Below, one piece after another: positions 54,015-62,920 of a DNA stretch of 64,000 nt. Position 1 is the stretch's first letter; each line of letters opens with the position of its first letter. The notes under the pieces were generated by a model. It searched no databases and had not been told where the DNA came from. It saw nothing but the letters and a program-made list of their open reading frames with translations. The DNA comes from Verrucomicrobiaceae bacterium (lineage in GTDB: Bacteria > Verrucomicrobiota > Verrucomicrobiia > Verrucomicrobiales > Verrucomicrobiaceae), in the NCBI GenBank assembly GCA_024232965.1, contig JACKQF010000004.1, positions 496,001 through 560,000 of the forward strand. Direction: 5' to 3'. The translations under genes and the position numbers were made by a program.

Positions 54015-54365
54015 GATTTGAAGAGAAAAATAAAGTGGGTTGGGAACGATTCCCCGAAAAACTGAAGCGGGCCTGGAGGTGGGGAAAAGTCCAAGCCGGA
54101 CGCGGTGTCCGCACCCAAGACAAGGCGAGCGAACGATGGGCGTGCACGCGGGTTCCGTCGGCTGCGTCAAGCGCAGAGGAACCCGTGTCTAATTCGGATG
54201 TTGCAAATGTTGGCGATCCGGCCCATGAGGCCGCAAAGGTAGCGGCAGGCCCCAGGACTGCAAAGAGAAGTTTTCAGTTTTGCACACCTTGGCTATTTGT
54301 CCTTTTCCCCGTTTTGATCGTGTGCAAGGGATGCGCGCCACCGTTTTCCACGCGCCCTGAACCTT
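54015..54365. other. 351-base divergent intergenic region
   Basis: No convincing gene. Near its centre lies a strong compound inverted repeat (54146-54188). The part next to cimA is its 5' leader of at least 130 bases, with an A-rich stretch just before the ATG. The right third (about 54260-54365) has T-rich segments and is the probable promoter of the GT39-like gene. Confidence 0.55.
54146..54188 (-). other. Compound hairpin in the cimA leader
   Basis: ACGCGGGTTCC (54146-54156) pairs with GGAACCCGTGT (54178-54188) over 11 bp, with one G-U type mismatch depending on strand. Inside the 21-base loop CTGCG (54162-54166) pairs with CGCAG (54172-54176). It is 131 bases upstream of cimA on the minus strand and 177 bases upstream of the divergent gene. 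An amino-acid-responsive leader is possible, but no known T-box or riboswitch motif was recognised. Confidence 0.45.
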
Positions 54366-56252
54366 TTGAAAGCCCTCCTCCGCCAACCTTATTTTCGCGT
54401 CGCCGCGACTGTTTTTGCTCTCCTCCTGGTCACCTTTCTGGTGGTCGAACGGCCAGTGAAGGTGGAAAAGCGCATCGCGGAGCGGGCACAACTCGGCAAA
54501 GACGCGCCGACCCACTGGCTGGTGCCGGTTTGGCTGTGGAAGGGGCTCGCGGTGAATGTCGGGCTCGCCGGGGTGCTGTTGGCCCTGACACCGCTGGCGG
54601 GGAGAAAACTGACCAGCGGCGTGCTCCCCCGCCCGCCCCGGTCACCTTTTTCGCGGCGCGAGTGGATGCTATTGATCGCGTCCGGAGTCCTGTTCGTCGG
54701 CAGTGGTGCGCCTCGTTTGGGGCACTCGCTCTGGGGGGACGAAGAATACACGATGAAGCGGGTGATCGCCGACGACATATCGCGCGATGAAAATGGCGTG
54801 CTGCAAATCCAGCCCCGCAGTTGGATGGACACGATTTGGGATTACAACAAACCCACGAACCATGTGGGTTACACCGTCGTGGCGCGGCTCTTCCACGACG
54901 CACTTTTCACCCGCAAGGACGGCCCGCAAGATCCATGGTTCTCCGAGGCAGCGATCCGCCTGCCGGTCCTGCTGGCCGGCGTGGGGAGCATGATCGCGCT
55001 GGTGTGGGCCTGCTGCGTTTGGGGCTGGCGCCGGGGCGTGGCATTTCTGGCGTTTGGATACGCGGGCCACGCCTGGTTAGTGCGGTTCGGCGTCGATGCT
55101 CGCGGGTATGGGTTTGTGCTCCTCTTGGTGCCGGTTTTGGTGGGCCTCCTGGGAAGAGCCCTGCAAACAGGCCGCTGGCGCTGGTGGGTCGGTCTGGGGG
55201 TCGCGGAGTTTTACATCCTGTGGACCTACCCAGGTGTCGTGCATGTGCCGGTGGCCCTGAACATTGCAGCGCTGGCGCTAATTCTGACCGCAGCGAGCGA
55301 TCGCTCAGAGAAGCTGGCCCTGCTGGGGCGCTGGCTGGTTTCAGGCGTGATCTGCGCGATGCTGGTCGTGGGCATCATGGCTCCCCTGCTGCCCGGTTTC
55401 ATCAAGTTCCTGAACCAAAAGATGCTGGCGGGCGATATCGATGCCGCATGGCTCTGGGATGGTGCTGCGGCCTTGTTTTGCGGTGTCACCTTCTCTCAAT
55501 GGGACCCGACCAACTCGTTCTGCGTATCCCTGTCAAATCAGCCGACGCCCCATTGGGTGGCGGTGCTCCTTGTCGGGCTGGGACTCATCGGGGCTTTGGT
55601 GGGAATTCTCACGGAAGCCGCGCAGAGGCATCGTCGCTGGTTCCTGCTGTTCCTGGTGGGCGGTCCTGCCCTGATGATCCTGCACCTCATGGTCGGCCAC
55701 ACCAAACCGTACCACTGGTATCTGATCCCCTTCCTGCCCTGCCTCTTCTTCCTCTGGGCCGCAGCGATGAATCGAGGTGGCGCAGCATGGCAACGCTGGA
55801 CGGCACTGGGCTCGGTGATTGTCTGCATGGCAGGGGTCCACGTGCTAGCCTTTGAGCAGGCCAAGCTCTACACTCGATTCCCCATCGAATACTGCCGCGA
55901 GTCCGTCGCGGAGATGCGGGAAATCACCAACCCACGCTGCCCCGGCTATGATCAGGCGATCCTTTCCGTCGGTTTCGCGATGTACACGGAGGCCTACGAT
56001 CCTGGGCTGATTCGGTTCTCCACGGTGGACGAACTCCGTCAATTCATGCGGCAATCCGACGCCGAGAAGCGCCCCCTCTACATCAACTTTGGCTTCGGGA
56101 CCTTCCAAAGGCAGACCGCCCCAGAGATCATGGCTCTTATCGACAATCCGGCCCTGTTCGAGCGAATCGCACTCCTGGAGGGGCAATTCATTACCACGAC
56201 CCGGGAAGTCTTCCGCTATCGCCCCGGCAGCGTCGCGACGCTCGCCCCCTAA
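54366..56252 (+). CDS. GT39-like multi-spanning membrane glycosyltransferase
   Basis: 628 residues from a TTG start with about thirteen hydrophobic segments. The first large loop has SLWGDEEYTMKRVI, the acidic motif of lipid-sugar-dependent GT-C enzymes. WFSEAAIRLPVLLAGVGS and HAWLVRFGVDARGYGF resemble PMT/ArnT-type proteins. A C-terminal soluble part (about 510-625) is probably periplasmic. The donor is expected to be a polyprenyl-phosphate sugar; the acceptor is unknown. It stands outside the main polysaccharide locus. Confidence 0.75.
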   Translation: MKALLRQPYFRVAATVFALLLVTFLVVERPVKVEKRIAERAQLGKDAPTHWLVPVWLWKGLAVNVGLAGVLLALTPLAGRKLTSGVLPRPPRSPFSRREWMLLIASGVLFVGSGAPRLGHSLWGDEEYTMKRVIADDISRDENGVLQIQPRSWMDTIWDYNKPTNHVGYTVVARLFHDALFTRKDGPQDPWFSEAAIRLPVLLAGVGSMIALVWACCVWGWRRGVAFLAFGYAGHAWLVRFGVDARGYGFVLLLVPVLVGLLGRALQTGRWRWWVGLGVAEFYILWTYPGVVHVPVALNIAALALILTAASDRSEKLALLGRWLVSGVICAMLVVGIMAPLLPGFIKFLNQKMLAGDIDAAWLWDGAAALFCGVTFSQWDPTNSFCVSLSNQPTPHWVAVLLVGLGLIGALVGILTEAAQRHRRWFLLFLVGGPALMILHLMVGHTKPYHWYLIPFLPCLFFLWAAAMNRGGAAWQRWTALGSVIVCMAGVHVLAFEQAKLYTRFPIEYCRESVAEMREITNPRCPGYDQAILSVGFAMYTEAYDPGLIRFSTVDELRQFMRQSDAEKRPLYINFGFGTFQRQTAPEIMALIDNPALFERIALLEGQFITTTREVFRYRPGSVATLAP

Positions 56253-56303
56253 TTTTGACGCTTGAACGGCGGTGCGACCAACGTTCTAAATGGCACTACT
56301 CTC

Positions 56304-57302
56304 ATGATTCTCGCCGCTTTGCCAGATCCCAGTCCCTTCGGAGACATCATCGTCGCCTTTCTCAGCATCCTTTTCGAAGGCGCGCCTTACATCCTGGTGG
56401 GGACCATTCTCTCAGGGTTTATCGACGCCTTTTTGCCTGCGCAGTTGCTCGAACGCGTCCTACCGAAGAACAAAGTTCTCTCAACGCTGGTTGCTGGATT
56501 TTTGGGCCTAATCTTCCCGGTCTGTGAATGCGCCGTGGTCCCAGTGGTGCGTCGCTTGGTGCAGAAAGGCCTGCCAATCTCATGCGCGATGACCTACCTG
56601 CTCTCCGCGCCAATCATTAACCCGATCGTCATCATGAGCACGATGACCGCCTTCAATAACTTCAAGGCGGGCGAGCCCAACGCACCTTTTGATTCATCCA
56701 ATGTCACGATGACGGTGGCGCGCATCTCGCTGGGTTACGTCGTGGCCGTCCTGTTTGGTTTGGCGATGCTGCGCAAAAAGCCAGCCGACATCCTGCGCCC
56801 CGAAGTCGCCGCCGGCATCGAAGGCACCGGCCCTGATGCGAAGCCGAAGCCAGTGCTGAAGTTTGACGCCAAACTCATCCACGCCATGCGCACCGCGATG
56901 CGCGACTTTTTGGACACGGCCATGTATTTCTCCATCGGCGTCATGATCACCGCCGTCTTTAATACTCAGGTCAACCAAGCGGCGATCCAGGGTGTCGCAG
57001 GGAATGACTTCCTGGCGGTTCCGTCCATGATGATCCTGGCCTACGTGCTGTCACTGTGCAGCACGTCTGATGCCTTCATCGCCGCCCCGATGGCGACCTT
57101 TTCCGTCGGAGCAAAATTGGCCTTCCTGGTGTTTGGTCCGATGCTGGACGTGAAGCTCAGCTTCATGTATTCTGCCGTGTTCCGCCGTCGGTTTGTCTTT
57201 GGCATCTCCGCAGCTCTATTCATCGTCGTCGGCGTTCTCAGCACCCCTTGGGCGGCCCTGATCAAGGCGGCTCTCGCTCCGCTGAATCTCAAACCTTATT
57301 AA
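56304..57302 (+). CDS. Permease of the UPF0718/YraQ family
   Basis: 332 residues from the ATG at 56304 (a TTG at 56262 would add 14). About eight membrane helices. Signature blocks: LFEGAPYILVGTILSGFIDAF, FLGLIFPVCECAVVPVVRRLVQKGLP, and SAPIINPIVIMSTMTAF. The Cys-Glu-Cys in PVCECAV is typical. In many bacteria this permease is paired with a DUF1980/TIGR03943 protein, and that gene follows here. The transported species is unproven; the Cys and the His-rich partner suggest a metal or metalloid. Confidence 0.88.
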   Translation: MILAALPDPSPFGDIIVAFLSILFEGAPYILVGTILSGFIDAFLPAQLLERVLPKNKVLSTLVAGFLGLIFPVCECAVVPVVRRLVQKGLPISCAMTYLLSAPIINPIVIMSTMTAFNNFKAGEPNAPFDSSNVTMTVARISLGYVVAVLFGLAMLRKKPADILRPEVAAGIEGTGPDAKPKPVLKFDAKLIHAMRTAMRDFLDTAMYFSIGVMITAVFNTQVNQAAIQGVAGNDFLAVPSMMILAYVLSLCSTSDAFIAAPMATFSVGAKLAFLVFGPMLDVKLSFMYSAVFRRRFVFGISAALFIVVGVLSTPWAALIKAALAPLNLKPY

Positions 57303-57321
57303 TTCGTCAATCCCCGCCACT

Positions 57322-58629
57322 ATGAAAACGTCGCGAATCGGCACCCATCTCACCAGCGTCCTACTGCTCCTACTCTGGAGCGCTGTCATGCTCTACTTCT
57401 ACGCCAGCGGGCGGATTGCCAGCTACCTTCAGGAGCAGGGCATCTTTCAGCCGATGGTTCTCATCGGCGGGATTGGCCTAGCCATCCTCGGGCTCTTCAA
57501 TCTCGTCACCATGGGGGCAGAAGAAGCCGACTGCTGCGAACACGATCATGACTATGGGCACGATCACGGTCACGACGATCACCATCATCATGAGGGTGGC
57601 TGCTGCGATCACGATCACAAACACGACCACGCGCATCATAGTCACGACCATGATCACGCACACGCCCACGGCGATTGCTGCGACCACGATCATTCCCACT
57701 CCCACTCTGATTGCGGTCACGATCACTCTCATGATGAAGGTCATGCCCATGCCCACGGCATCCTGGAAGAGAGCGGCCCGCTCGGGCGCTTGTTCGCACT
57801 GGCCATCTTGGCTGTGCCGATCAGCTACGCTGCGGTCACATCGCCCGATGCCTTCAGCGCGCGGTTTCTCGAAAACAAAGGCGCTTACAGCAATGTCGTG
57901 GATGCCGCAGGTCTTGCGCAACATTCTTTGAAAAACAAAGCCCCGCAGACAAACACCCCGGCCACATCGACTGCCCCGTCCCAACCCACCACCGTCGCCA
58001 AAACGGATCCAGCGGCAAGCGCTCAGCCTGGCACATCGGCACCGGCCGCCAAGCCAACCGTCGCGGCAGGCGATCTGCCACCAGCAACCGTCGCAACCAC
58101 TGATGGCAAATCCGCCCCTACAGATCCCAATGCACCTCCAGCCCCAGGCGAGGAGATGAAGTCCGGCGGCGGATCGGGCGGCAGCAGCCCAGATGCAGGA
58201 AAAACGGCACAAAGCTACGGCTCCTTTACCTTGGAGGACTTGAAGGCGCAGGTGCCGCAGAGCAAGGAAGGCAACTTCATCCTCGACGTGCCAGAGATCT
58301 ACTACACCGGCGGCGATGTCGAAGTTCAGCGCGTCCTGACCGGCCAGAGCGTCGAGACGATCGCCCAGGTTTTGCCTGAAAAAGTCAACAATGCTGAGGG
58401 CAACCGCATCCGCATCTTCCGCTTGCTCGTGCAGTGCTGCGCAGCCGATGCGCGCCCCTACTCCGTGCCTGTTGATTTTGGCAAAAAGGCTCCCGAATAC
58501 AAAGACATGACCTGGGTCAAGGTCACCGGCACCATGAGCTACCAGAAGGAGGGCGACCAAACCGTCCCAGTGCTCAATGCAACGAAGATCGAGGAAACCA
58601 CTGCGCCATCCGAGACGACCTTGTACTGA
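57322..58629 (+). CDS. TIGR03943/DUF1980 permease partner with long His-rich insert
   Basis: 435 residues. Two membrane helices (about 10-28 and 43-62) are followed by a remarkable His/Asp/Cys-rich loop (about 70-150: repeated HDHDHGH, CCDHDHKH, CCDHDHSHSHS). A third helix (about 158-172) and an Ala/Pro/Thr linker (about 208-290) lead to the C-terminal DUF1980 domain (about 298-430) with VQCCAADARPYSVPVDFG and WVKVTGTM. His-rich loops of this kind bind zinc, nickel or copper. It is 19 bases downstream of the YraQ-type permease and almost certainly forms a complex with it. Confidence 0.88.
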   Translation: MKTSRIGTHLTSVLLLLLWSAVMLYFYASGRIASYLQEQGIFQPMVLIGGIGLAILGLFNLVTMGAEEADCCEHDHDYGHDHGHDDHHHHEGGCCDHDHKHDHAHHSHDHDHAHAHGDCCDHDHSHSHSDCGHDHSHDEGHAHAHGILEESGPLGRLFALAILAVPISYAAVTSPDAFSARFLENKGAYSNVVDAAGLAQHSLKNKAPQTNTPATSTAPSQPTTVAKTDPAASAQPGTSAPAAKPTVAAGDLPPATVATTDGKSAPTDPNAPPAPGEEMKSGGGSGGSSPDAGKTAQSYGSFTLEDLKAQVPQSKEGNFILDVPEIYYTGGDVEVQRVLTGQSVETIAQVLPEKVNNAEGNRIRIFRLLVQCCAADARPYSVPVDFGKKAPEYKDMTWVKVTGTMSYQKEGDQTVPVLNATKIEETTAPSETTLY

Positions 58630-58635
58630 TCCGCC

Positions 58636-59655
58636 GTGAAAGCCTGGCACATCACTGGCATCGAGGGCATCCCTGCCCTGCAACTCGTCGATCTCCCCTC
58701 CCCTGAGCCCGCTCCGGGCGAGGTCCTGCTGCGCATGCAAGCGGTCTCGCTGAATTACCGCGACTACATGAATGTGACCGGCATTCGCGGTGTCACGGGC
58801 CCCATTCCGCGTATCCCTTGCTCCGATGGCGCGGGCGAAGTCATCGCACTAGGCGCAGGCGTCACGGATTGGAAAGTCGGAGATCGAGTCGTGGTCCCCT
58901 TCATGCCCACCTGGCTCGATGGCGGCTTCACCCAATTTCATTCCGCCCGCGCCTTGGGTGGGGCTGTCGATGGGTTGCTATGTGAAGAAGCTTGCCTGCC
59001 CGCCAACAGCCTTTTGCGCATCCCTGATTACCTCAGTATGCAGGAGGCCGCCACCCTGCCCTGCGCCGCCGTCACCGCCTGGGATGCGCTGATGGTTCGA
59101 GGCCAATTGACTGCGGGCGAGACGGTCCTCATTCTGGGTAGCGGCGGAGTTTCCGTCTTTGCCCTGCAATTCGCACGCCACGCGGGTGCCCGCGTTTTGG
59201 CCATCTCCAGCAGCGATGAAAAGTGTGCTCGACTCCGCGCCCTCGGTGCCGACGCCACGCACAACTACAAGACAGATCCCGCCTGGGACGATTGGGCCAT
59301 CGCGCAAACCGATGGATTGGGTGTCGATCGCGTGGTGGAAATCGGTGGACCCGAGACGCTCAATCGCTCGATCAAAGCCACTCGCTTCGGCGGCCACATT
59401 GCCTTGATTGGAGTTCTGACCGGCACCGCTGGCGATGTTCAAACCGTGCAGATCCTGCGCAAAGGCATCCGTCTTGACGGCATCTACGTAGGCTCCCGTG
59501 CGATGTTCCAGGCCATGTTGGCGACGATGAGCGGCGCACAGTTGCGCCCGGTGATTGATTCCGTCTTTCCGTTCAAAGATGCACCCGCCGCCTTCAGCCA
59601 CATAGAAGGCGGCGGGCACTTTGGTAAGATCGTAATCTCTGTCACACCTCTATAA
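58636..59655 (+). CDS. Medium-chain NAD(P)-dependent alcohol dehydrogenase/quinone oxidoreductase-like
   Basis: 339 residues from a GTG start six bases after the previous stop. MDR features: PSPEPAPGEVLLRMQAVSLNYRDYM, PCSDGAGEVIALGAGVTDWKVGDRVV, and the cofactor site VLILGSGGVSVFALQFARHAGARVLAISSS. The usual catalytic-zinc ligands are not apparent, so the quinone-reductase branch is favoured. It is probably cytoplasmic. Tight spacing suggests cotranscription with the permease pair, though a functional link is unclear. Confidence 0.88.
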   Translation: MKAWHITGIEGIPALQLVDLPSPEPAPGEVLLRMQAVSLNYRDYMNVTGIRGVTGPIPRIPCSDGAGEVIALGAGVTDWKVGDRVVVPFMPTWLDGGFTQFHSARALGGAVDGLLCEEACLPANSLLRIPDYLSMQEAATLPCAAVTAWDALMVRGQLTAGETVLILGSGGVSVFALQFARHAGARVLAISSSDEKCARLRALGADATHNYKTDPAWDDWAIAQTDGLGVDRVVEIGGPETLNRSIKATRFGGHIALIGVLTGTAGDVQTVQILRKGIRLDGIYVGSRAMFQAMLATMSGAQLRPVIDSVFPFKDAPAAFSHIEGGGHFGKIVISVTPL

Positions 59656-59663
59656 CAGAGACC

Positions 59664-59683
59664 AGAGGATCTTACCGTCCTCT
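59664..59683. terminator. Hairpin between convergent oxidoreductase and PDZ genes
   Basis: AGAGGA (59664-59669) pairs with TCCTCT (59678-59683) around an 8-base loop in the 29-base gap between convergent stops. No clear U-tract follows. The position supports a shared terminator. Confidence 0.4.
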
Positions 59684-59684
59684 C

Positions 59685-60707
59685 TCACTTGCGGTCGCCT
59701 TTCGGAGCCGGGAGATCCGAGTGGATCTCCTCCAATTCCTTCAGCATACCGCGAAGATGTTCGGGGATCTGCTCACGATCCTGATCCCCATGTAAAGTCC
59801 AGCTCTGCTCCTTGCCATCCTTGGGCTTGGCCGTGAAGACCAAGTTTCCATCCTCACGACGCAGGCGGTATTCGCCCGTCTCATCGCGACGCAGAACATT
59901 GGCAGAAGAATGAGCTTCGGAGTGGCTCTCCGCCCGCAACTCGGCACGTTCCTCGCGCTCAGGCTTCGGAAGGATCGGGGCAATGCCGCGGGGTGCATCC
60001 CCGTCCATGGTCGGCGGTTTTGGCATCTCGCCTTTGCGCCCGCCCCTGACCCAATCCTGCATTCGATCTTGAAAGGCGCGCATCCGGTCTTGAAAGCGCT
60101 CCATGCGCTCCCGCATCTCCTTGCCGTTTCCTTCCTGGGGTGGCATCCACTCGTGATGTGGCCCCATCGGCCAGCCCTGACTACCGCGGGATCCCGTCGG
60201 CGGCATCTCAGGGCCTACTTCGTGCTCGCCCAAAGTGACAGCGATGGTCTTTTCTTCGCCACCACTGATCACGACAAAGGAAACCTTGTCTCCCTTTTGA
60301 CGGCTACGCACCAGCGTCATCAGTTGCTCCATATTCACCAACTGCTGATCGTCAAAGCGCGTCAGGATGTCGTGAACTTTGATTCCTGCTTCGCTGGCAG
60401 GTGATCCGGGCATGACTTCGATGACCAACAAACCAAAGCCGTCCTTCAGCTTCGTTTGCGCACGGAGTTCCGCTTCAACACTCCGCGTCATAACACCCAC
60501 AAAGGGCTTCATTTCCGCATGGTGCTCGTTTTTGTGTTCGCGCTTCTTCTCGGCCTTTTCTCTGGGATGCTCCGGCTTCGCAGCCTCGACCTCGGGCTTC
60601 TTCACCTCCTCGACAGGCGGCGCGACGGCCTCCTGCGCCCGCAGCGGTGCTGAGGGCAAGACTGCACCCGCCGCGAGGCAAGCCGTCAGGATGGATCTGG
60701 TTTTCAT
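59685..60707 (-). CDS. Secreted PDZ-domain protein of a sigma-factor operon
   Basis: 340 residues with a signal peptide (SILTACLAAGAVLPSAPLRA). An acidic/Lys-rich helix (about 35-65) precedes one PDZ domain (about 68-155: GFGLLVIEVMPGSPASEAGIKVHDILTRFDDQQLVNMEQLMTLV). Gly/Met/Arg-rich and charged segments follow, with no protease motif. PDZ domains bind C-termini of misfolded outer-membrane proteins in envelope stress systems. The gene lies 35 bases downstream of an anti-sigma-like gene and an ECF sigma factor, so it may report envelope state to them. The start at 60707 gives the signal peptide. Confidence 0.8.
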   Translation of the reverse strand: MKTRSILTACLAAGAVLPSAPLRAQEAVAPPVEEVKKPEVEAAKPEHPREKAEKKREHKNEHHAEMKPFVGVMTRSVEAELRAQTKLKDGFGLLVIEVMPGSPASEAGIKVHDILTRFDDQQLVNMEQLMTLVRSRQKGDKVSFVVISGGEEKTIAVTLGEHEVGPEMPPTGSRGSQGWPMGPHHEWMPPQEGNGKEMRERMERFQDRMRAFQDRMQDWVRGGRKGEMPKPPTMDGDAPRGIAPILPKPEREERAELRAESHSEAHSSANVLRRDETGEYRLRREDGNLVFTAKPKDGKEQSWTLHGDQDREQIPEHLRGMLKELEEIHSDLPAPKGDRK

Positions 60708-60742
60708 GGTGGGGTTGGATTCAGGTTTGGGGGGGGAAAGGG

Positions 60743-61246
60743 TCACTGGAAATCCGCAGGCAAGACCATGCGGTCTTCGATTGGGATCTCGATCAGATAT
60801 TGGGAGCCATCGCGTGGATCGATCCAGATGCGACGCTCCACTCCATGCACTTTCAGATGCTGCTCAGGCTGATTTTGCGCATTGTAACGGATGCCTTGAT
60901 CCTCCGCGCTCAGCACTTCGCGAGTGGTGGAAACGGACAGCATCCGCTTGGCATCGAGTGCCGCAGGAGCGCTCGTTTTGGTGGACTGCGCCGTCGATTC
61001 ACTCTGCGGAGCCTGGCGTGCAGGCATCACCAGCATAGCTACGACTGCGGCCGCCGCCCCGATGGCAGACCAAGTCATGGGCTGCCACCAGAGCTTTGAT
61101 TTGGCGCGGTTTGCAGATGTGGAAGTGGGTTTCATCCACTGTGCATCCATGTCCAGATCTGCGGCGACTTTATCCAGCAGCGAGCGGGATACAGCCGCTG
61201 GGCGCAGATCTGAGATCAGGGCTTCAACGTCTTCGATCCTTTTCAT
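60743..61246 (-). CDS. Anti-sigma-factor-like single-span membrane protein
   Basis: 167 residues. A short cytoplasmic N-terminus (MKRIEDVEALISDLRP..., about 1-55) precedes one membrane helix (MTWSAIGAAAAVVAMLVMP) and a periplasmic part with VHGVERRIWIDPRDGSQYLIEIPIEDRMVLP. No zinc-binding HxxxCxxC motif of ZAS anti-sigma factors is present. Assignment rests on topology and on the four-base overlap with the sigma gene, the common layout of sigma/anti-sigma pairs. Confidence 0.65.
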   Translation of the reverse strand: MKRIEDVEALISDLRPAAVSRSLLDKVAADLDMDAQWMKPTSTSANRAKSKLWWQPMTWSAIGAAAAVVAMLVMPARQAPQSESTAQSTKTSAPAALDAKRMLSVSTTREVLSAEDQGIRYNAQNQPEQHLKVHGVERRIWIDPRDGSQYLIEIPIEDRMVLPADFQ

Positions 61247-61821
61247 GACAACATCTCCGGTTCAGTTTTTGAGTAAGCTGGCAACGCTGTGACAGGCGGG
61301 CTCAGCAGGTCTTCGCGCATGTGGGCTAGGCGCTTCTGCATAGCCGCTAACGCATAGCGATAGCGAGAGGTGATGGTATTGATGGACTCGCCCAACATGT
61401 TGGCGATCTCCGCAAAAGTCAGTCCGCCCCAGATTTTCAGTGTCACCACTTCCTTCTGCATGGGCGGCAGCTCGCGCATTGCTTCTTCAACGAATGCACC
61501 GCGTTCTTTGTCCTCCAGGACGGTATCAAAAAAGACTGGGGCATCTTCCACGGCGTTTTGCTCGCGATTTTGGCGACGCTGATCCCCGCGCCGCAGGTCC
61601 AGCGCAATGGTGCGCACAGCAGCATAGAGGAGCGGCACCTGGGATTCGTCACCATCTGGGTAGCGCCTCCACCAGCGCACAAAGGCCATTTGGACGACGT
61701 CTTCGGCGTCTTCCAGCGAACCTGTGATCTGGCGAGCGTAAAGCACCAGACGAGGCGCTAGGCGCTCAAAGCATTCTTTCCAACTGGTAGTAGCGGAGTT
61801 CATCGCAGTTTCGTTCTTCAC
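61243..61821 (-). CDS. ECF-type RNA polymerase sigma factor
   Basis: 192 residues. Region 2 reads LVLYARQITGSLEDAEDVVQMAFVRWWRRYPD, the -10-binding segment. Region 4 reads LPPMQKEVVTLKIWGGLTFAEIANMLGESINTITSRYRYALAAMQKRL, the helix-turn-helix that reads the -35. Size and lack of region 3 fit an ECF sigma factor. Its stop overlaps the membrane protein start by four bases. It probably controls an envelope or stress regulon that includes its own operon. A second ATG 18 bases in is equally possible. Confidence 0.92.
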   Translation of the reverse strand: MKNETAMNSATTSWKECFERLAPRLVLYARQITGSLEDAEDVVQMAFVRWWRRYPDGDESQVPLLYAAVRTIALDLRRGDQRRQNREQNAVEDAPVFFDTVLEDKERGAFVEEAMRELPPMQKEVVTLKIWGGLTFAEIANMLGESINTITSRYRYALAAMQKRLAHMREDLLSPPVTALPAYSKTEPEMLS

Positions 61822-61862
61822 AGGCTTAACGACACCGCCCCCGCTTTTTGTGTGCGAAAATA

Positions 61863-62855
61863 TTATTCGCCCAATTGCTTCTTCAATCGCTCGACCTCAG
61901 CACGCAGCGTTTCGACCTCACCCGCCTTGGCTGCAGCTTCTTGCGCCTCCGAGAGGCGAAACTCCAATTCAGCGATCTTGTAGCCATCCTCGCGGGCCTT
62001 CTTCCGTGCCTCGGCCTCGGCTTGCTTCAGGGAGTCCTCCAACTGCCGGGCGCGCCGATCCGCATCGCGGCTACCATTGTCTTTGCTGGGTGCAGCGGGC
62101 TCTGCGGTGACCCCGACCGCAGTCATGAACTCCTTTTGAACCAGGGATGCACGCGCCTCTGCGGCAGAAAGATTGCGCTGCAGGGTGGCAATGCGTTTTT
62201 CAGATTGTTCACGCAGTTGGCTCAGCGTCTCCGTCGCCTTCGCCGCCTCTGCGCGGGCTTCATCGACCTCTACCCGCCCGGCGGTGAATTCTTTTTCGCG
62301 CGCCGCCAGTTCCCTGGACAACTCAGTTTCGCGTTGCGATGCCTGATCGCGATGCTTTTCAAAACGCTCCGTCGTGTCACGCAACTTTACCTCCAGATCA
62401 TCGGCGCGGCGAGTCACCGTGGCCAAGGTCTGCTCAATGGCAGCGAGGTGACCGCGCTCTGAATTCAGCGCCTTTTCCAGGTCCCCAATCCGCAGTTGAG
62501 CGGGCGGCAGAAGTGCTGCGACCTCCTGAGTCTGGCGCAGATCCGCCTCCAGGCTGCCGATCCGTGCCACGGCTTGGTTTTGCGCAGCTTCAGCAGCGGT
62601 TCGATGTGCGTCAAATTCGGCCACCAGGGCAGCATGAGTGGCCGCAGCAGCTTGGCGTTCAGCCTCCGCTTTGTGCGCCGCAGCGGCTGCCGCGGCCTCA
62701 GCGGCGGCCTGCAGTTCGGCGATCTGTTTTTGGTGCAACCACCAGCCCAAGCCACCGCCAACGGCGATGATACCGACCAAAACCCCATCCAAAACACCAA
62801 ATCCACCCTCGGCAGCGACGAGGGGCGACGGCAGGATGGACGAAATCAGAAGCAT
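61863..62855 (-). CDS. Membrane-anchored coiled-coil protein
   Basis: 330 residues. A signal-like start leads into one membrane helix (GVLDGVLVGIIAVGGGLGWWL, about 20-42), then an almost unbroken coiled coil (about 45-325) rich in Ala, Glu, Arg and Leu heptads. No globular domain or enzyme motif is present. Such proteins often act as spacers or scaffolds at the envelope; the Ala-rich composition weakens any family match. It precedes the sigma factor gene by 41 bases on the same strand, so it may be the first gene of that operon. Confidence 0.7.
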   Translation of the reverse strand: MLLISSILPSPLVAAEGGFGVLDGVLVGIIAVGGGLGWWLHQKQIAELQAAAEAAAAAAAHKAEAERQAAAATHAALVAEFDAHRTAAEAAQNQAVARIGSLEADLRQTQEVAALLPPAQLRIGDLEKALNSERGHLAAIEQTLATVTRRADDLEVKLRDTTERFEKHRDQASQRETELSRELAAREKEFTAGRVEVDEARAEAAKATETLSQLREQSEKRIATLQRNLSAAEARASLVQKEFMTAVGVTAEPAAPSKDNGSRDADRRARQLEDSLKQAEAEARKKAREDGYKIAELEFRLSEAQEAAAKAGEVETLRAEVERLKKQLGE

Positions 62856-62887
62856 GAGGCGGGCAATGGTAATAATCGAACATTAGG

Positions 62888-62916
62888 GCGGCTGTCGAGC
62901 CCAGAATTGCAGCCGC
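62888..62916 (+). other. First hairpin of the structured serA upstream region
   Basis: GCGGCTG (62888-62894) pairs perfectly with CAGCCGC (62910-62916) around a 15-base loop. It lies four bases before a second, larger hairpin (62921-62985). No U-tract follows on either strand, so it does not look like a terminator. Confidence 0.5.
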
Positions 62917-62920
62917 AGAA

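Noticed and set aside
52791..54065. A 424-codon open frame opposite cimA
   Set aside because: Antisense to a complete citramalate synthase, with no supporting start signal or homology.
54035..54790. A 251-codon frame across the cimA/GT39 gap
   Set aside because: It runs into the GT39-like gene out of frame, covers the hairpin and shows no domain.
57478..58740. A 420-codon minus-strand open frame opposite the DUF1980 gene
   Set aside because: Its repetitive Val/Met/Ile text is the complement of the His-rich repeats, not a protein family.
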